A stretch of DNA of 64,000 nt from Planctomycetota bacterium (GCA_024279275.1 JAJRRS010000006.1:18903-82902); one strand, 5' to 3'; positions 52,940 to 62,840 are shown, counted from the stretch's first letter. Translations and numbers: made by a program. Notes: a model not told the origin generated them from the letters alone.

Positions 52940-54166
52940 ATGAATGATTCGCATACCGAAACGGATAACCAGTGCTGCAACGCCGCCGTCGCCGCACAGG
53001 TCGGCTTCAACGTCGAGCAGGTCGTCAAAGACCGCTACGGGGCCGGGGCCAACCAGCGCGAAGCGGCCCTGTGCTGCCCGACCTCCTATGACGCCTCGTT
53101 CCTGAAGATACTCCCCAAAGAAATCATCGAGCGCGACTACGGCTGCGGCGATCCTTCCGAACACGTCGGTGAAGGCGAGACCGTTGTGGACCTCGGATCC
53201 GGCGGCGGAAAAATCTGCTACATCCTCTCGCAGAAAGTCGGTGCGTCCGGCAAAGTCATCGGCGTGGATGTCAACGACGAGATGCTCGCACTCGCACGCA
53301 AGTACCAGTCCGAGATGGCCCAGAAGATCGGCCACGACAACGTCAGTTTCTTCAAGGGCAAGATTCAGGACATGGCCCTGAACCTCGATAAGGCCGAGGC
53401 CTGGCTCAAGACCACACCCGTGACCGACACCGCCAGCCTCGCGCTTTTTGAGGCCCAGTGTGATCGGCTGCGGCGCGACGAGCCGATGATCCCCGACAAC
53501 TCGGTGGATGTCGTGGTCTCCAACTGTGTCTTGAATCTGGTCGCCCCTGCTGAGAAACAAAAACTCTTCGCCGAGATTTTCCGTGTGCTCAAGCGTGGCG
53601 GCAGGGCGGTGATCTCCGACATCGTCTGTGACGAACCACCAACACAAAAAATCCTCGACGACCCGGATCTTTGGAGCGGCTGCATCTCCGGCGCGTTTGG
53701 TGAGGCCGAGTTTCCGCAGATGTTCGAGCAGGCCGGGTTCCACGGCATCGACCTGTTAAAGCGTGAAGAAACCCCCTGGCAAACCATCGACGGCGTCGAG
53801 TTCCGCTCCGTCACGATCCGCGCCTACAAAGGCAAGCAAGGCCCGTGCATGGATCGAAACCAGGCCGCTGTTTACCTCGGCCCGTGGAAGCAGATCATGG
53901 ACGACGACGGCCACACCTACTTCCGTGGCCAGCGCATGGCGGTTTGTGACAAGACCTTCAAGCTGCTGACCGATCCCAACGGCCCTTATGCCGGGCAGTT
54001 CGCAGGCATCGAGCCGACGGACGAAGTCCCGATGGACAAGGCCACGCCCTACGACTGCCACGCAAACGCTATCCGTGATGCAAAGGTCACGAAAGGCAAC
54101 ACCTACCGCGACAACATCCCCGTGGACAACTCCGGAGAGTGCTGCTCGACCGAGGGTTGCTGCTGA
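52940..54166 (+). CDS. ArsM-like S-adenosylmethionine methyltransferase with cysteine-rich tail
   Basis: 408 residues. The SAM-binding fold is seen as [20 protein letters not shown] (motif I), [27 protein letters not shown] and [15 protein letters not shown]. The early CC pairs ([19 protein letters not shown]) and the cysteine in VVSNCVLNL recall the arsenite-binding cysteines of ArsM. A C-terminal domain (about 300-408) ends [11 protein letters not shown], a likely soft-metal site. The likely reaction is methylation of arsenite or a related thiophilic ion; the substrate is an inference. ATG 52940 has no strong ribosome binding site. The next gene starts one base after its stop. Confidence 0.82.
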   Translation: MNDSHTETDNQCCNAAVAAQVGFNVEQVVKDRYGAGANQREAALCCPTSYDASFLKILPKEIIERDYGCGDPSEHVGEGETVVDLGSGGGKICYILSQKVGASGKVIGVDVNDEMLALARKYQSEMAQKIGHDNVSFFKGKIQDMALNLDKAEAWLKTTPVTDTASLALFEAQCDRLRRDEPMIPDNSVDVVVSNCVLNLVAPAEKQKLFAEIFRVLKRGGRAVISDIVCDEPPTQKILDDPDLWSGCISGAFGEAEFPQMFEQAGFHGIDLLKREETPWQTIDGVEFRSVTIRAYKGKQGPCMDRNQAAVYLGPWKQIMDDDGHTYFRGQRMAVCDKTFKLLTDPNGPYAGQFAGIEPTDEVPMDKATPYDCHANAIRDAKVTKGNTYRDNIPVDNSGECCSTEGCC

Positions 54167-54167
54167 T

Positions 54168-56624
54168 ATGAGGATGCGCCTTCAACTCGGCGTGCTGGCC
54201 TTGCTGCTGCTGACGGCCGGATGGATCACTATGACAAGCAACGCCGCCAACGAAGTCCACCCCCACGCCGACAAACTAAAAAACGACGACGGCTCCTGGC
54301 GCTTCACCAATAATCTGGTGGACCAGACCAGCCCGTATCTATTACAGCACGCACACAACCCCGTCGATTGGCATCCCTGGGGGCAAGCCGCGTTCGATGA
54401 GGCGCGCAAACGCAACGTCCCGATCTTCCTGAGCGTCGGCTACTCGACCTGCTACTGGTGCCACGTCATGGAGCGGCAGGTCTTTGAAGACCCCGACATC
54501 GCTGCGAAGATGAACGAGTTGTTCGTCTGCATCAAGGTCGATCGCGAAGAACGCCCGGATGTGGATGACATCTACATGATGGCCACGCAGTTGATGACCG
54601 GCTCCGGCGGCTGGCCGATGAGTGTGTTTCTGACTCCACCCGGCGCGGCAGGTGATGACGACCCGGGCCTCAAACCCTTCTGGGCTGGCACCTACATCCC
54701 ACCGACCCCTCAGCACGGCCGACCCGGCTTCCCACAAGTGCTCGACGGCCTATCGCGAGTCTGGCACGAACAACGTGACGAGGTCATCGAACAAGCCGAC
54801 CGTCTCGCCTCGGGGGTCAGCGAAACTTTGCTCAAACACGGTGAACCCGGCCCGGTTGACGCCTCAATGATCCAGGCCGCCACCGATCAACTCCTCAACA
54901 TGTTCGACCGTGAGTATGGCGGATTCGGCGGCGCACCAAAATTCCCTCAGCCTGCATACCTGCAATTCCTCATGGCGGTCTATGAAAACAACCCCGATGA
55001 TGCGCTCTGGCAGGTCATCGGCCACACACTCGACAAGATGGCACGCGGCGGGATGTACGACCAGGTCGGCGGGGGGTTCCACCGCTATTCCACCGACGAG
55101 CGCTGGCTGGTCCCGCACTTCGAGAAGATGCTCTACGACAACGCCCAACTCGTCGAGCTTTATGCGCGGGTGATCGACAAGAAGCCCACCGACGCCAGCG
55201 CCGCGTTGTATGAACGTGTCATCCGTGAGACCTGTGATTACGTTTTGCGTGAGATGACCGATCCGACCGGGGCGTTCTGGTCTGCACAAGATGCCGAAGT
55301 GAATGCACGCGAGGGCGAAAACTACATCTGGACGCAGGATCAAATCGCCGATGCGATCAATGACTCGGCGCTCGCCGAGTTGGCGGTGAAGATGTACGGC
55401 CTGGATAAAGGCACTAACTTTCAGGATCCGCATGACGACGATGCCGATCCGGCGAACGTCCTGTTCCTGCCCCGTTCGCTGGCGGAATTGAATGCCGAAT
55501 CCGGGGGGGGCGAGGTGTCGGCTCTGCTTGAAAAACGACGTCAAATCAACAAGGCACTCAAGGACGTCCGCGATCAGCGTGACCAGCCCGGCACGGATGA
55601 CAAGGTCTTGCTGAGTTGGAACGGGATGATGATCGCCGCGCTGGCCGATGCTGGGCGGGTTCTGGATGAACCGACTTACACCGCTGCAGCCACACGCGCC
55701 GCCGAAGCGATCCAATCGTACATGACTACCGACGACGGCGGACTCTTCCGCACGATGCGCCAAGGCGAAGCAAAAATACCCGGATTCCTCGAAGATTACG
55801 CATGGTTTGTCCACGGCCTGCTCGCTTTGCATCACGCACAACCCGATCAACCCAAGTGGTTGGATCTGGCGAAGCGTTACACCGTCATCGCGACCGAGCG
55901 CTTTGCCGCCGAGTCGGGTGGGTACTACGACACACTTGCCGACCAGCGTGACTTGTTCGTGCGGGTTCGTGGCTCGTATGACGGCGCGGTCCCCAGCGCC
56001 AACGGCCGGATGATTCACAATCAACTGGACCTCTACGAATTGACCGGCGATGCACACTGGCTTGATCGTGCAGAGAAAGACCTGCGCAGCTTCGCCGAGC
56101 CGCTTGCACGAAGCGGCGCGGGGATGGTGCAGATGCAGGGTGCACTGCTGCGAGCGTTGGAACTCGACCCGGCACGCTTCGTCGATACGACACCCAAACC
56201 GACACAGGGTGAAGCACCCGGCAAGCCAGTCGCGGTCAGCATGGAACCTCAATCGATCCGTTTCGCTGACGGGGTAGCTGAGGTGACGGTCACGCTTAAT
56301 ATCAACCCCGACTACCACATCAACTCGCACACACCCAGCGAAGATGCGCTGATCCCCACAACACTGTCACTGGTGGATGCGGACGGCTACGAGTTGGAGG
56401 TGCAATACCCCGAGCCGGTATCACAAACCTATGAGTACGCCGACCAGCCGCTGTCAGTATTTCATGGGAAGATTCAGATCAAGGCCACACTCCGACAAAC
56501 ATCAAACGCCGACGACAATCTCCCGTCTAACGCGGCGATGCTTCTGCGATACCAGGCCTGCACCCACACCGCCTGCCTGACCCCAACCACCGAGCGTCTG
56601 CCGTTAAATGTGAAAGAAGATTAG
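54168..56624 (+). CDS. YyaL-type thioredoxin-domain protein fused to a DsbD-alpha-like domain
   Basis: 818 residues. Signal peptide ([20 protein letters not shown]), then the DUF255 thioredoxin-like domain with [18 protein letters not shown] (Cys95, Cys98) and [12 protein letters not shown] six-hairpin glycosidase-like helical domain spans about 200-670 ([34 protein letters not shown]). The last 120 residues are a DsbD N-terminal (alpha) type domain: [20 protein letters not shown] and [16 protein letters not shown] with its redox cysteine pair. Thiol-disulfide handling outside the cytoplasm is the likely role. It starts one base after the ArsM-like gene stop (TGATATG), so the two are coupled. 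The long open frame on the other strand is not a gene. Confidence 0.88.
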   Translation: MRMRLQLGVLALLLLTAGWITMTSNAANEVHPHADKLKNDDGSWRFTNNLVDQTSPYLLQHAHNPVDWHPWGQAAFDEARKRNVPIFLSVGYSTCYWCHVMERQVFEDPDIAAKMNELFVCIKVDREERPDVDDIYMMATQLMTGSGGWPMSVFLTPPGAAGDDDPGLKPFWAGTYIPPTPQHGRPGFPQVLDGLSRVWHEQRDEVIEQADRLASGVSETLLKHGEPGPVDASMIQAATDQLLNMFDREYGGFGGAPKFPQPAYLQFLMAVYENNPDDALWQVIGHTLDKMARGGMYDQVGGGFHRYSTDERWLVPHFEKMLYDNAQLVELYARVIDKKPTDASAALYERVIRETCDYVLREMTDPTGAFWSAQDAEVNAREGENYIWTQDQIADAINDSALAELAVKMYGLDKGTNFQDPHDDDADPANVLFLPRSLAELNAESGGGEVSALLEKRRQINKALKDVRDQRDQPGTDDKVLLSWNGMMIAALADAGRVLDEPTYTAAATRAAEAIQSYMTTDDGGLFRTMRQGEAKIPGFLEDYAWFVHGLLALHHAQPDQPKWLDLAKRYTVIATERFAAESGGYYDTLADQRDLFVRVRGSYDGAVPSANGRMIHNQLDLYELTGDAHWLDRAEKDLRSFAEPLARSGAGMVQMQGALLRALELDPARFVDTTPKPTQGEAPGKPVAVSMEPQSIRFADGVAEVTVTLNINPDYHINSHTPSEDALIPTTLSLVDADGYELEVQYPEPVSQTYEYADQPLSVFHGKIQIKATLRQTSNADDNLPSNAAMLLRYQACTHTACLTPTTERLPLNVKED

Positions 56625-56785
56625 CCGCGAAGAGCGAGAAGCAAGCTAAGATAATAGCCGCAAATGAACGCGAATAAACGCAAATGCAGAGATGGTATTT
56701 AGAGCCGATCTCATTCGCGTTTATCCGTGTTCATTTGCGGACATCTTCTTCGCCTTGCTTCGCGATCTTCTCGCCTTCGCGGTAA
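56624..56785. repeat. Large modular inverted repeat (CCGCGAAG / CGCAAATGAACGCG words)
   Basis: Left arm about 56624-56688 (AGCCGCGAAGAGCGAGAAGC, then GCCGCAAATGAACGCGAATA), right arm about 56711-56785 (CGTTTATCCGTGTTCATTTG, then CTTCGCGATCTTCTCGCCTT). Word order is mirrored. It lies after the YyaL-like gene and shortly before tatD. Confidence 0.88.
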
Positions 56786-56802
56786 TTTCCAGCGGTTCAC
56801 GT

Positions 56803-56808
56803 TATCAT
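56803..56808 (+). promoter_or_regulatory. -10-like TATCAT for tatD
   Basis: TATCAT, 6 nt, ATG (56815). No ribosome binding site. Confidence 0.5.
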
Positions 56809-56814
56809 CTCGAC

Positions 56815-57591
56815 ATGATCGACACCCATTGCCACCTGACTTACGACGGCCTGCACGAACGGGTTGACACCGTCATCGCCGATGCAGTTTCTGCGGGGGT
56901 CGATCGGATGATTACCGTCGGCACCACGCCCGTCGATGTACGCAAGGCCGTTGCCCTGTCCCGACGGTTTGACAATATCTACGCGACCGCCGGTCTGCAC
57001 CCGCACTATGCCGGGGATTGGCCCAGCCCGACACTGCTCACCGATGCCCTTCGTGATCTTTTAGCGGACCCAAAAGTTGTCGCAATCGGGGAGATGGGTT
57101 TGGACAAGCATTATCCCGACCCGCCGATGAAGATGCAGCGGGCGGCCTTTGCAGCGCAGCTTGATTTGGCCAACGAACTCTCAAGCCTCCCCATCATCAT
57201 CCATAACCGCGAAGCCACCGACGACACCCTCGCCATGATCGCCGACGCAGACATCCCCGGCGACCGCTTCGTCTTCCACTGCTTCACCGGCACCCCCGAC
57301 GAGATCGACATGATCCTCGCCATCGGCGCGATGGTCAGCTTCACCGGCATCATCACCTTCAAGAACGCCGCCGCCATCGCCGAGGCCAGCGACCGGGTGC
57401 CGCTTGACAAGTTGATGATCGAAACCGACTCGCCATACTTAGCCCCCGAGCCACACCGCAAGGTTCGTCCGAATGAGCCGAAGTACGTTGTGCATGTTGC
57501 CGAGTTTTTAGCGAAGCGACGCGGGATGACCGTCGATGAATTCACCACCACGGTTGATGCGAACGCGGAGCGATTCTTCAATCTGAAATGA
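56815..57591 (+). CDS. TatD-family metal-dependent DNase/hydrolase
   Basis: 258 residues. MIDTHCHLTYDGL gives the first metal histidines, AIGEMGLDKHY the bridging glutamate, PIIIHNREATDD and VFHCFTGTPDEI further histidines, and IETDSPYLAPEPHRKVRPNE the C-terminal aspartate and family signature. TatD proteins are 3'-5' exonucleases with roles in DNA repair; some act on D-aminoacyl-tRNA. ATG 56815 fits the family start exactly. Open sequence upstream lies in a repeat and is not coding. Confidence 0.94.
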   Translation: MIDTHCHLTYDGLHERVDTVIADAVSAGVDRMITVGTTPVDVRKAVALSRRFDNIYATAGLHPHYAGDWPSPTLLTDALRDLLADPKVVAIGEMGLDKHYPDPPMKMQRAAFAAQLDLANELSSLPIIIHNREATDDTLAMIADADIPGDRFVFHCFTGTPDEIDMILAIGAMVSFTGIITFKNAAAIAEASDRVPLDKLMIETDSPYLAPEPHRKVRPNEPKYVVHVAEFLAKRRGMTVDEFTTTVDANAERFFNLK

Positions 57592-57616
57592 ATGGCATCA
57601 CCGTGCCAATAAAAAA

Positions 57617-57642
57617 CCCCGCCATTTTTGCGGGGTCGTTTT
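57617..57642. terminator. Terminator after tatD, possibly bidirectional
   Basis: CCCCGC (57617-57622) pairs with GCGGGG (57630-57635), with a T-rich tract after it and AAAAAA before it, so it could end transcription from both sides. Confidence 0.75.
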
Positions 57643-57801
57643 GCGGTGTCGTCATGCGGCGTTGTCTTGGCCGGGTCGGTTTGACAGGGGCCGGTGTCGG
57701 ACGAATCGGTTTTGGCGCGGATCAGGTTCGCGTGGTTTGCAAATATGCCATGACGGAACGGTGATGCCATCGCTGATTTTTCGCAGATCGAAGCGATCTG
57801 C

Positions 57802-58182
57802 TTACGCCGCCTGCATCCCGCTATGGTTGATGTAGATGTTCAAGCGTTGGCGGTCGATGTCGTGGTTGAAGCGGGTGAAGGTCATGCCCATGCGTATCGG
57901 GCCGACCTCTTCGGCGTCGTGCATCCGGACGATCCGCCCGGTGGCGTGGAAGGTGATCTGGTGTGTGCCCGGGAGCATGCCTCGGACCTCGACCTCGGTG
58001 CCGGCGGGCAGTGGGGCGTCCAACTCGAATCGCATCCCGGTCTGGCTGATGTCGTAGATGTGTCCGGTCCAGCGGTAGCGTTGGTCGCCGACATGCCGGA
58101 CCCGCAGGAGGGTGTACATCGCTGGGAGCCTTAACCGGGGATTACTTCGGGCTTCAGCGTTGTGGTCTGCGGTGTCGGGCAT
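57802..58182 (-). CDS. Single-domain PilZ protein
   Basis: 126 residues. The N-terminal region SNPRLRLPAMYTLLRV contains the arginine-rich start of PilZ, though spacing differs from the strict RxxxR. HIYDISQTGMRFEL has the DxSxxG motif, and TFHATGRIVRMHD and RMGMTFTRF are the following strands. Binding of c-di-GMP is likely but less sure than for the other PilZ protein. GGGAG 7 nt before ATG 58182 supports the start. Its C-terminus YINHSGMQAA is short. Divergent from the CapD-like gene. Confidence 0.8.
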   Translation of the reverse strand: MPDTADHNAEARSNPRLRLPAMYTLLRVRHVGDQRYRWTGHIYDISQTGMRFELDAPLPAGTEVEVRGMLPGTHQITFHATGRIVRMHDAEEVGPIRMGMTFTRFNHDIDRQRLNIYINHSGMQAA

Positions 58183-58325
58183 CGTTTGCTCCCTGGTTTT
58201 TAGTTGTCCTTATGTAGGGTTAAGATCGGCTGGAACGGGGGCGCGGTTTAGGCGGTGTCGGGGGTTTACAGCGGGTTATTTGCGATTGCTGCAGCGCCGA
58301 TGCGGGGCTGGCCGATAACAAAGTT

Positions 58326-59909
58326 ATGCCCCGAATCAGACCTGATGTGCCCGTTTCGATCGACCTGCAGCACCTCGACAAGTCTCCTACGCAGCGTGCC
58401 CATCCCTTGCAAGACACCCGCGTCCTGCTGGTCGGCACCGGTCGAAGCACCGCTCAGCTTTATCACACCTTGGGCATACTCACACCCAAGCCCGTCATCG
58501 TCGGATGCGTGCTATTGGACCCCGACGACCACGATGCCCCGTCTCATTGCCGGGTGCTATACGGGATAAACCAACTCGCAGAGGTCTGCCGTACCGATCA
58601 GATCGACTTGGTTCTGTTGTCCATGCCGATGTCCATGCCAAAACGGACCAAGCTCGCCATCGACTTGTTCACGCACATGAGCATCACCTGGCGGTTCATG
58701 CCGACTCTCGAAGATCAACTTACAGGCTTAACCCCCATCGCTGATCTCAAACCTCAGTCACCTGCCACGCCACAACAAACCCACACGATCGGCGACCACG
58801 GCTGTCACATCGATCTCGCCCAACTCATCGACCGTCAACCCCGGCCTTTGGATGAAGGGCCGATCCTTGACTGCCTTGCGGGGAAGATCGTCCTCATCAC
58901 CGGAGCAGGCGGGTCGATCGGGTCGGAGCTTGCCCAGATCGTCTGCCGGTTCAACCCCGCCAAGTTGGTTCTGGTTGAACGTGCGGAAAACTCGCTCTTC
59001 CAGATCGACAACGAGATCGCACGTCGCTTCCCCGATCAGGAACGCCAGGCCGAACTGCACGATGTCACCCACGCAGCCCACACGCTGGACCTGGTCGATC
59101 GCCATCAGCCTCACGTCATTTTCCACGCAGCAGCCCACAAGCACGTCCCCATGATGGAGGACCACCCTGCCGCAGCGATCGAGAACAATTTCTTCGGCAC
59201 ACGTTCCATCGCCGACGCCGCACATACCTGTGGCGCTGAACGCTTTGTCATGATCTCCACCGACAAAGCAGTCAACCCCTCGTCCGTCATGGGCGCAAGC
59301 AAACGACTCGCCGAACTCTACATCCAGCACGAAAACAAGCTCAGCCCGACGATCTACTCGATGGTCCGCTTCGGCAACGTGCTTGGCTCTGCCTGCAGCG
59401 TCCTGCCCATCTGGTCCAAACAGATCGCACAAGGCGGACCCATCACCGTCACCCACCCGGACATGACCCGTTACTTCATGACCATCCCCGAAGCCGCAGG
59501 CCTGGTCTTGCAGGCCGGCGCCTACGCCAAGGGCGGCGAGGTCTTTTTGCTGGATATGGGCGACCCCGTCAACATCATGCAACTCGCCGAACGCTACCTC
59601 CGTCAGCAAGGCCTCACGCCCGATCGCGACATCCAGATCGCCATCACCGGCGTCCGCCCCGGCGAAAAAATGTTCGAGGTACTCGCCTACGAGGGCGAAG
59701 GCATGACCCCCACCCCGCACCCTTCCATCCGCATCTGGGAATCCTCCCCCCCCGACAGCGCCCGCCTCCAACAGATCGCACTCACCTTCGACCGCCTGCG
59801 CGAAAAAAACGGCGGCCACCAACACGCCTGGCGCGGCATCGGCAAAGACACCATCCTAAACGCCCTGCGCAACGCACTGCCGGAGATGGTCGAATCCGCG
59901 GCGGGGTGA
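58326..59909 (+). CDS. CapD/FlaA1-like nucleotide-sugar 4,6-dehydratase, soluble form
   Basis: 527 residues. An N-terminal CoA-binding-like Rossmann domain (about 35-150: RVLLVGTGRSTAQLYHTLGI) is followed by the extended SDR domain: VLITGAGGSIGSELA (NAD(P) loop), HAAAHKHVPMMEDHP, VMISTDKAVNPSSVMGASKR with the active-site TDK, and VRPGEKMFEVL. Family members make UDP-4-keto-6-deoxy sugars from UDP-GlcNAc for polysaccharides. The four N-terminal membrane helices of WbpM/CapD are absent, so it appears to be cytoplasmic. ATG 58326 has no ribosome binding site. It may serve the exopolysaccharide locus at 28-34 kb. Confidence 0.88.
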   Translation: MPRIRPDVPVSIDLQHLDKSPTQRAHPLQDTRVLLVGTGRSTAQLYHTLGILTPKPVIVGCVLLDPDDHDAPSHCRVLYGINQLAEVCRTDQIDLVLLSMPMSMPKRTKLAIDLFTHMSITWRFMPTLEDQLTGLTPIADLKPQSPATPQQTHTIGDHGCHIDLAQLIDRQPRPLDEGPILDCLAGKIVLITGAGGSIGSELAQIVCRFNPAKLVLVERAENSLFQIDNEIARRFPDQERQAELHDVTHAAHTLDLVDRHQPHVIFHAAAHKHVPMMEDHPAAAIENNFFGTRSIADAAHTCGAERFVMISTDKAVNPSSVMGASKRLAELYIQHENKLSPTIYSMVRFGNVLGSACSVLPIWSKQIAQGGPITVTHPDMTRYFMTIPEAAGLVLQAGAYAKGGEVFLLDMGDPVNIMQLAERYLRQQGLTPDRDIQIAITGVRPGEKMFEVLAYEGEGMTPTPHPSIRIWESSPPDSARLQQIALTFDRLREKNGGHQHAWRGIGKDTILNALRNALPEMVESAAG

Positions 59910-59934
59910 ATCAATATATGTAAGGGTTTTTGAC

Positions 59935-60294
59935 ATGCGCCTTCGGACAAGAGCGATTATTAGATGCGTGATTTGTTTACTGGCGTATGTGGTGATGGCA
60001 GTCCTTACCCCCGCATTCATCATGTGGGCTGCCTTGTTTATTCAAACTGCCAGAGGTGTAGAGGGGCCGATGGATTTCGACCCTGTTATTTGGAATTCCA
60101 TCTGGATCGGATTGGGGGCTGGACTGGTTGTGTTGCTTATTGGAATTGCACAATCGGGAAGGCTTTGGCGGCGATTGATCCGTGAAGCTGAAGGTTGCTG
60201 CCCTTCGTGCGGGTACAATCTTCGAGGTAATCCATCTGCCCATTCATGCCCAGAGTGTGGGGCGAAGCAATCCCCCGGCGAAGCCGGGGGATGA
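59935..60294 (+). CDS. Small membrane protein with CGYDLRGNP-type zinc ribbon
   Basis: 119 residues. Two transmembrane helices (about 10-35 and 55-77) and a C-terminal zinc ribbon, CPSCGYNLRGNPSAHSCPEC, with four cysteines. This ribbon is characteristic of many small Phycisphaerae proteins of unknown function. The last residues (KQSPGEAGG) and the stop codon are encoded by a CCCCCGGC palindrome, so the original C-terminus was probably replaced. AAGGG lies 8 nt before ATG 59935. A paralogue is at 62898-63281. AT-richer than the neighbours. Confidence 0.78.
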   Translation: MRLRTRAIIRCVICLLAYVVMAVLTPAFIMWAALFIQTARGVEGPMDFDPVIWNSIWIGLGAGLVVLLIGIAQSGRLWRRLIREAEGCCPSCGYNLRGNPSAHSCPECGAKQSPGEAGG

Positions 60295-60354
60295 TGGACC
60301 CCAGCGCTACGTTCACACAATCTTCCCCCTCAGCCCCCGGCTCTGCCGGGAGAT
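60270..60354. repeat. CCCCCGGC palindrome pair
   Basis: CCCCCGGC-GAA-GCCGGGGG (60272-60290) and CCCCCGGC-TCT-GCCGGGAG (60334-60352) in opposite orientation. The first overlaps the 3' end of the zinc-ribbon gene. Confidence 0.88.
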
Positions 60355-60438
60355 CAGATTCACTACGTATCCGTTTGCCGTAGTGCGATAATCCTGTAAA
60401 CCCACTTCACCCGAAAACGTCGAACCATACGGAAAAAT

Positions 60439-62517
60439 TCAACGCGCCGGGGACGACACGGTTGCATCGCCGGTAGATTTCGGCGCATCGGGCAGTTCCG
60501 TGCCTCGCATGATCCGCCACCAGGCAAGAGCCTGCACCGCCGCGTGGCGACGCAACAGGTCATCGCGATTCGGTCGGGGTGACGGCAACGCTCGTCCGGG
60601 GATCGGTTTGATTCTGTGCTGGCCATCAGTATCCATGATGAAGTCTGGCCCGATCACACGAACTCGGCTAAACCCCAGCGGATCGTTCCTCGACACGAGC
60701 ATGTCTTGTCCGATCGCGTGATACTCAAAGCCTTGCGGTGCTATCAGTTCGATCAGCGTTGGGACGATGTCCAGATGCGAACCGACCATCACTTCGGGAC
60801 GTTGTACGTTGTCGAGCACGCTCGGTCCGTACAGCATCAGCGGCACCGAGGATCGCTCGTACAACGTCGGGCGTGCCCCGATGAAACGCCTTGACCAGTG
60901 ATCGCCCGTGGCGGCGATGATCGGGTCGGTGAACTTGCCAGTCACCTGTTTGGCGAACCGCCCGATGCACTGATCGGAGTACCACAGGTGGCCCAGCTCG
61001 GTCAGGCTGATGTTCGTGCCGGCAAATTTTTCACGCAGTGACGCCGGCATCTCGCGCAGCGGGAACCCTTTTTTGTAGACGTCGATGTCGTAAGGCGGAT
61101 GAAACGTCGTTGTCAGAATGATGTTGAAGCTGGGGCGATCATCGTCGAGTTTTTCGACGGCGTAATCTAAAAGGTCTTCATCATCAACGCCCCATTCATT
61201 GGTGTGGACCCACGATCCCATGTCAGCGCCGCTGTAGACGTGGTCGAATCCCTGGTCGATGCAGAAGTCGCCGATGCGTTGCCACGAGGGGTAGCCCGAG
61301 TAGAACACGTTGGTTTCGTAGCCGAGCCGCTTGAAGATTTGTGCGATCGAGCTGGCGTAAGGCTTGCGGGACGAGGGTTGATAGTTGGTCATCACGCCGG
61401 GATCCGCCAGCCCGGTGATGATCGGCGCGAAGCTGACCATCGTGCCGGTGGAACCGGGCACAAACGCCCGCACGAGGATGCCATCGCTGCCGAGTTGCTT
61501 GATATTCTCGGTCAAACCCAGTGATTCGTACTGCTCAAGCGTGGGCCAGGCGTCGTAGCTTTCCATGATTAGTAGAAAGATGTGGCGCGGCGGCGTGCCT
61601 TTTGGGCCGGCGGCGATGTGACGCAGTGCGTCGTCGATCGTGCGGATCGTGCGGTCGTCACCGGCGACGAGTCGGGCGGCGGCGCGGATGTCGCCGTCGG
61701 GCAGAAACACATCCAGCCCGGTTGCCGACGTCAGGTGCAGGTAGTCCTTGATCGCGTAACGCAGCGCGGTATAGGGATTGACCACGGTGCGGTTCAGGAA
61801 GGTGTCACGTGTGACGGCTGCGTCCTTCTGCTGCACGGGACGATTGGTGATCGATCCACGCATCGCGCAGACATAGCAGACGAGGATCAACGCGAGTGCG
61901 AATACACGCACGACCTGCGCTTGGGTGATGCGTTCGAGCAGGCCGGGCTTGGTGGCACGCCGCATGACCCATCGCCCCGCACCGTAAACAAGCACCACCG
62001 CGGTGACGACCAACCCGATCGCGCCCCAAATGATTGGGTATTCCTTCCAGGCTGTTTGGATCACCGCACCGAGATCATCGTAGAGCATCCCGAGTATCCA
62101 GTGGTTGAACTGGTCGTGATATTCGCCGAAGTATCCGATGTCGATCACAGCGATGATGATGGTGACCACTAGAAACAACGAGAGTGTGATCCAGCGCACA
62201 CGCCGAGCCATACCGGCGGCATCGACGAACAGACAGGCCAGGCTCAACACCAGTGACGGCGAAACCACCACAGCCGTGACGCGGAGGTCGAAACGCATCC
62301 CGTTAAGCAGAGTCAGCAGCAGGTCGTCGCCGCCGCTGTCGGGTGATATCTGGTTGTAGAAGATGCCGATGAGGATCGCGCGAAACACCGTCAGAGCTAC
62401 CAGGCACACCGCCGCCAGCTTGAGATCCTGGGTGAGTTGCTCGACGAATCGAGGCCAGTGATCGATCTTGCCAGCTATCGATTCGGCGTCGTTTTGTGGG
62501 ATACCCGCCTTAGACAT
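60439..62517 (-). CDS. LtaS-like membrane sulfatase-family phosphotransferase
   Basis: 692 residues. Five N-terminal helices (about 30-225) and an extracytoplasmic sulfatase-type domain: HIFLLIMESYDAWPTLEQ (first metal site), VPGSTGTMVSFAPIITG with the likely threonine nucleophile, ILTTTFHPPYDID, and IIAATGDHWSRRF (metal Asp-His). Relatives transfer glycerol phosphate or other phospho-alcohols to surface glycans or lipids (LtaS, OpgB types); the acceptor is unknown. The start is ATG 62517; TAGACT lies 6 nt upstream and there is no ribosome binding site, so an adjacent TTG at 62520 is less likely. Confidence 0.88.
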   Translation of the reverse strand: MSKAGIPQNDAESIAGKIDHWPRFVEQLTQDLKLAAVCLVALTVFRAILIGIFYNQISPDSGGDDLLLTLLNGMRFDLRVTAVVVSPSLVLSLACLFVDAAGMARRVRWITLSLFLVVTIIIAVIDIGYFGEYHDQFNHWILGMLYDDLGAVIQTAWKEYPIIWGAIGLVVTAVVLVYGAGRWVMRRATKPGLLERITQAQVVRVFALALILVCYVCAMRGSITNRPVQQKDAAVTRDTFLNRTVVNPYTALRYAIKDYLHLTSATGLDVFLPDGDIRAAARLVAGDDRTIRTIDDALRHIAAGPKGTPPRHIFLLIMESYDAWPTLEQYESLGLTENIKQLGSDGILVRAFVPGSTGTMVSFAPIITGLADPGVMTNYQPSSRKPYASSIAQIFKRLGYETNVFYSGYPSWQRIGDFCIDQGFDHVYSGADMGSWVHTNEWGVDDEDLLDYAVEKLDDDRPSFNIILTTTFHPPYDIDVYKKGFPLREMPASLREKFAGTNISLTELGHLWYSDQCIGRFAKQVTGKFTDPIIAATGDHWSRRFIGARPTLYERSSVPLMLYGPSVLDNVQRPEVMVGSHLDIVPTLIELIAPQGFEYHAIGQDMLVSRNDPLGFSRVRVIGPDFIMDTDGQHRIKPIPGRALPSPRPNRDDLLRRHAAVQALAWWRIMRGTELPDAPKSTGDATVSSPAR

Positions 62518-62523
62518 CAAGGC

Positions 62524-62529
62524 AGTCTA
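62524..62529 (-). promoter_or_regulatory. -10-like TAGACT for the LtaS-like gene
   Basis: TAGACT, 6 nt, ATG (62517). No ribosome binding site. Confidence 0.5.
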
Positions 62530-62585
62530 ACCGGTGTCGATGAGCAATTCACGATGAAGGCGAAGTGGGTGCATCAGATTTATCA

Positions 62586-62840
62586 TGTATCCGCTTCGCC
62601 AAGGCCGAGGGCATCCTCCCGGCTCCCGAAGCCAACCACGCTGTCGCCGGCGCCTTCCGTGAAGCTGAACGCTGCAAGCAGGAAGGCAAGAGCGAAGTCA
62701 TCCTCCTGAACCTCTCCGGCCACGGCTACTTCGACATGAGCGCCTACTAAGCCTATATGACCGGCGAGTTGCAGGACTTCGAGTATCCCGAAAAAGAAAT
62801 CGCCATGGCGCTGGCAGGCCTGCCGGCGGTGGGGGGGTAA
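62586..62840 (+). pseudogene. TrpB2-like PLP enzyme remnant (C-terminal end) with internal stop
   Basis: In one frame the sequence reads CIRFAKAEGILPAPEANHAV, VILLNLSGHGYFDMSAY, a TAA at 62748, and continues AYMTGELQDFEYPEKEIAMA to a second stop at 62838. This matches the C-terminus of TrpB2-type tryptophan synthase beta subunits (PAPEAxHA, LSGHGHFDLxAY). The rest of the gene is absent, and the internal stop interrupts the fragment, so it is a relic. The remaining 62518-62585 and 62841-62897 hold nothing else. Confidence 0.82.

Noticed and set aside
54864-56330. Long 488-codon open frame on the minus strand opposite the YyaL-like gene
   Set aside because: It mirrors the codon structure of the plus-strand gene, has no family signature and no ribosome binding site.
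58758-59825. 355-codon minus-strand frame opposite the CapD-like gene
   Set aside because: Shadow of the true gene; Gly/Val/Asp-rich with no recognisable motifs.
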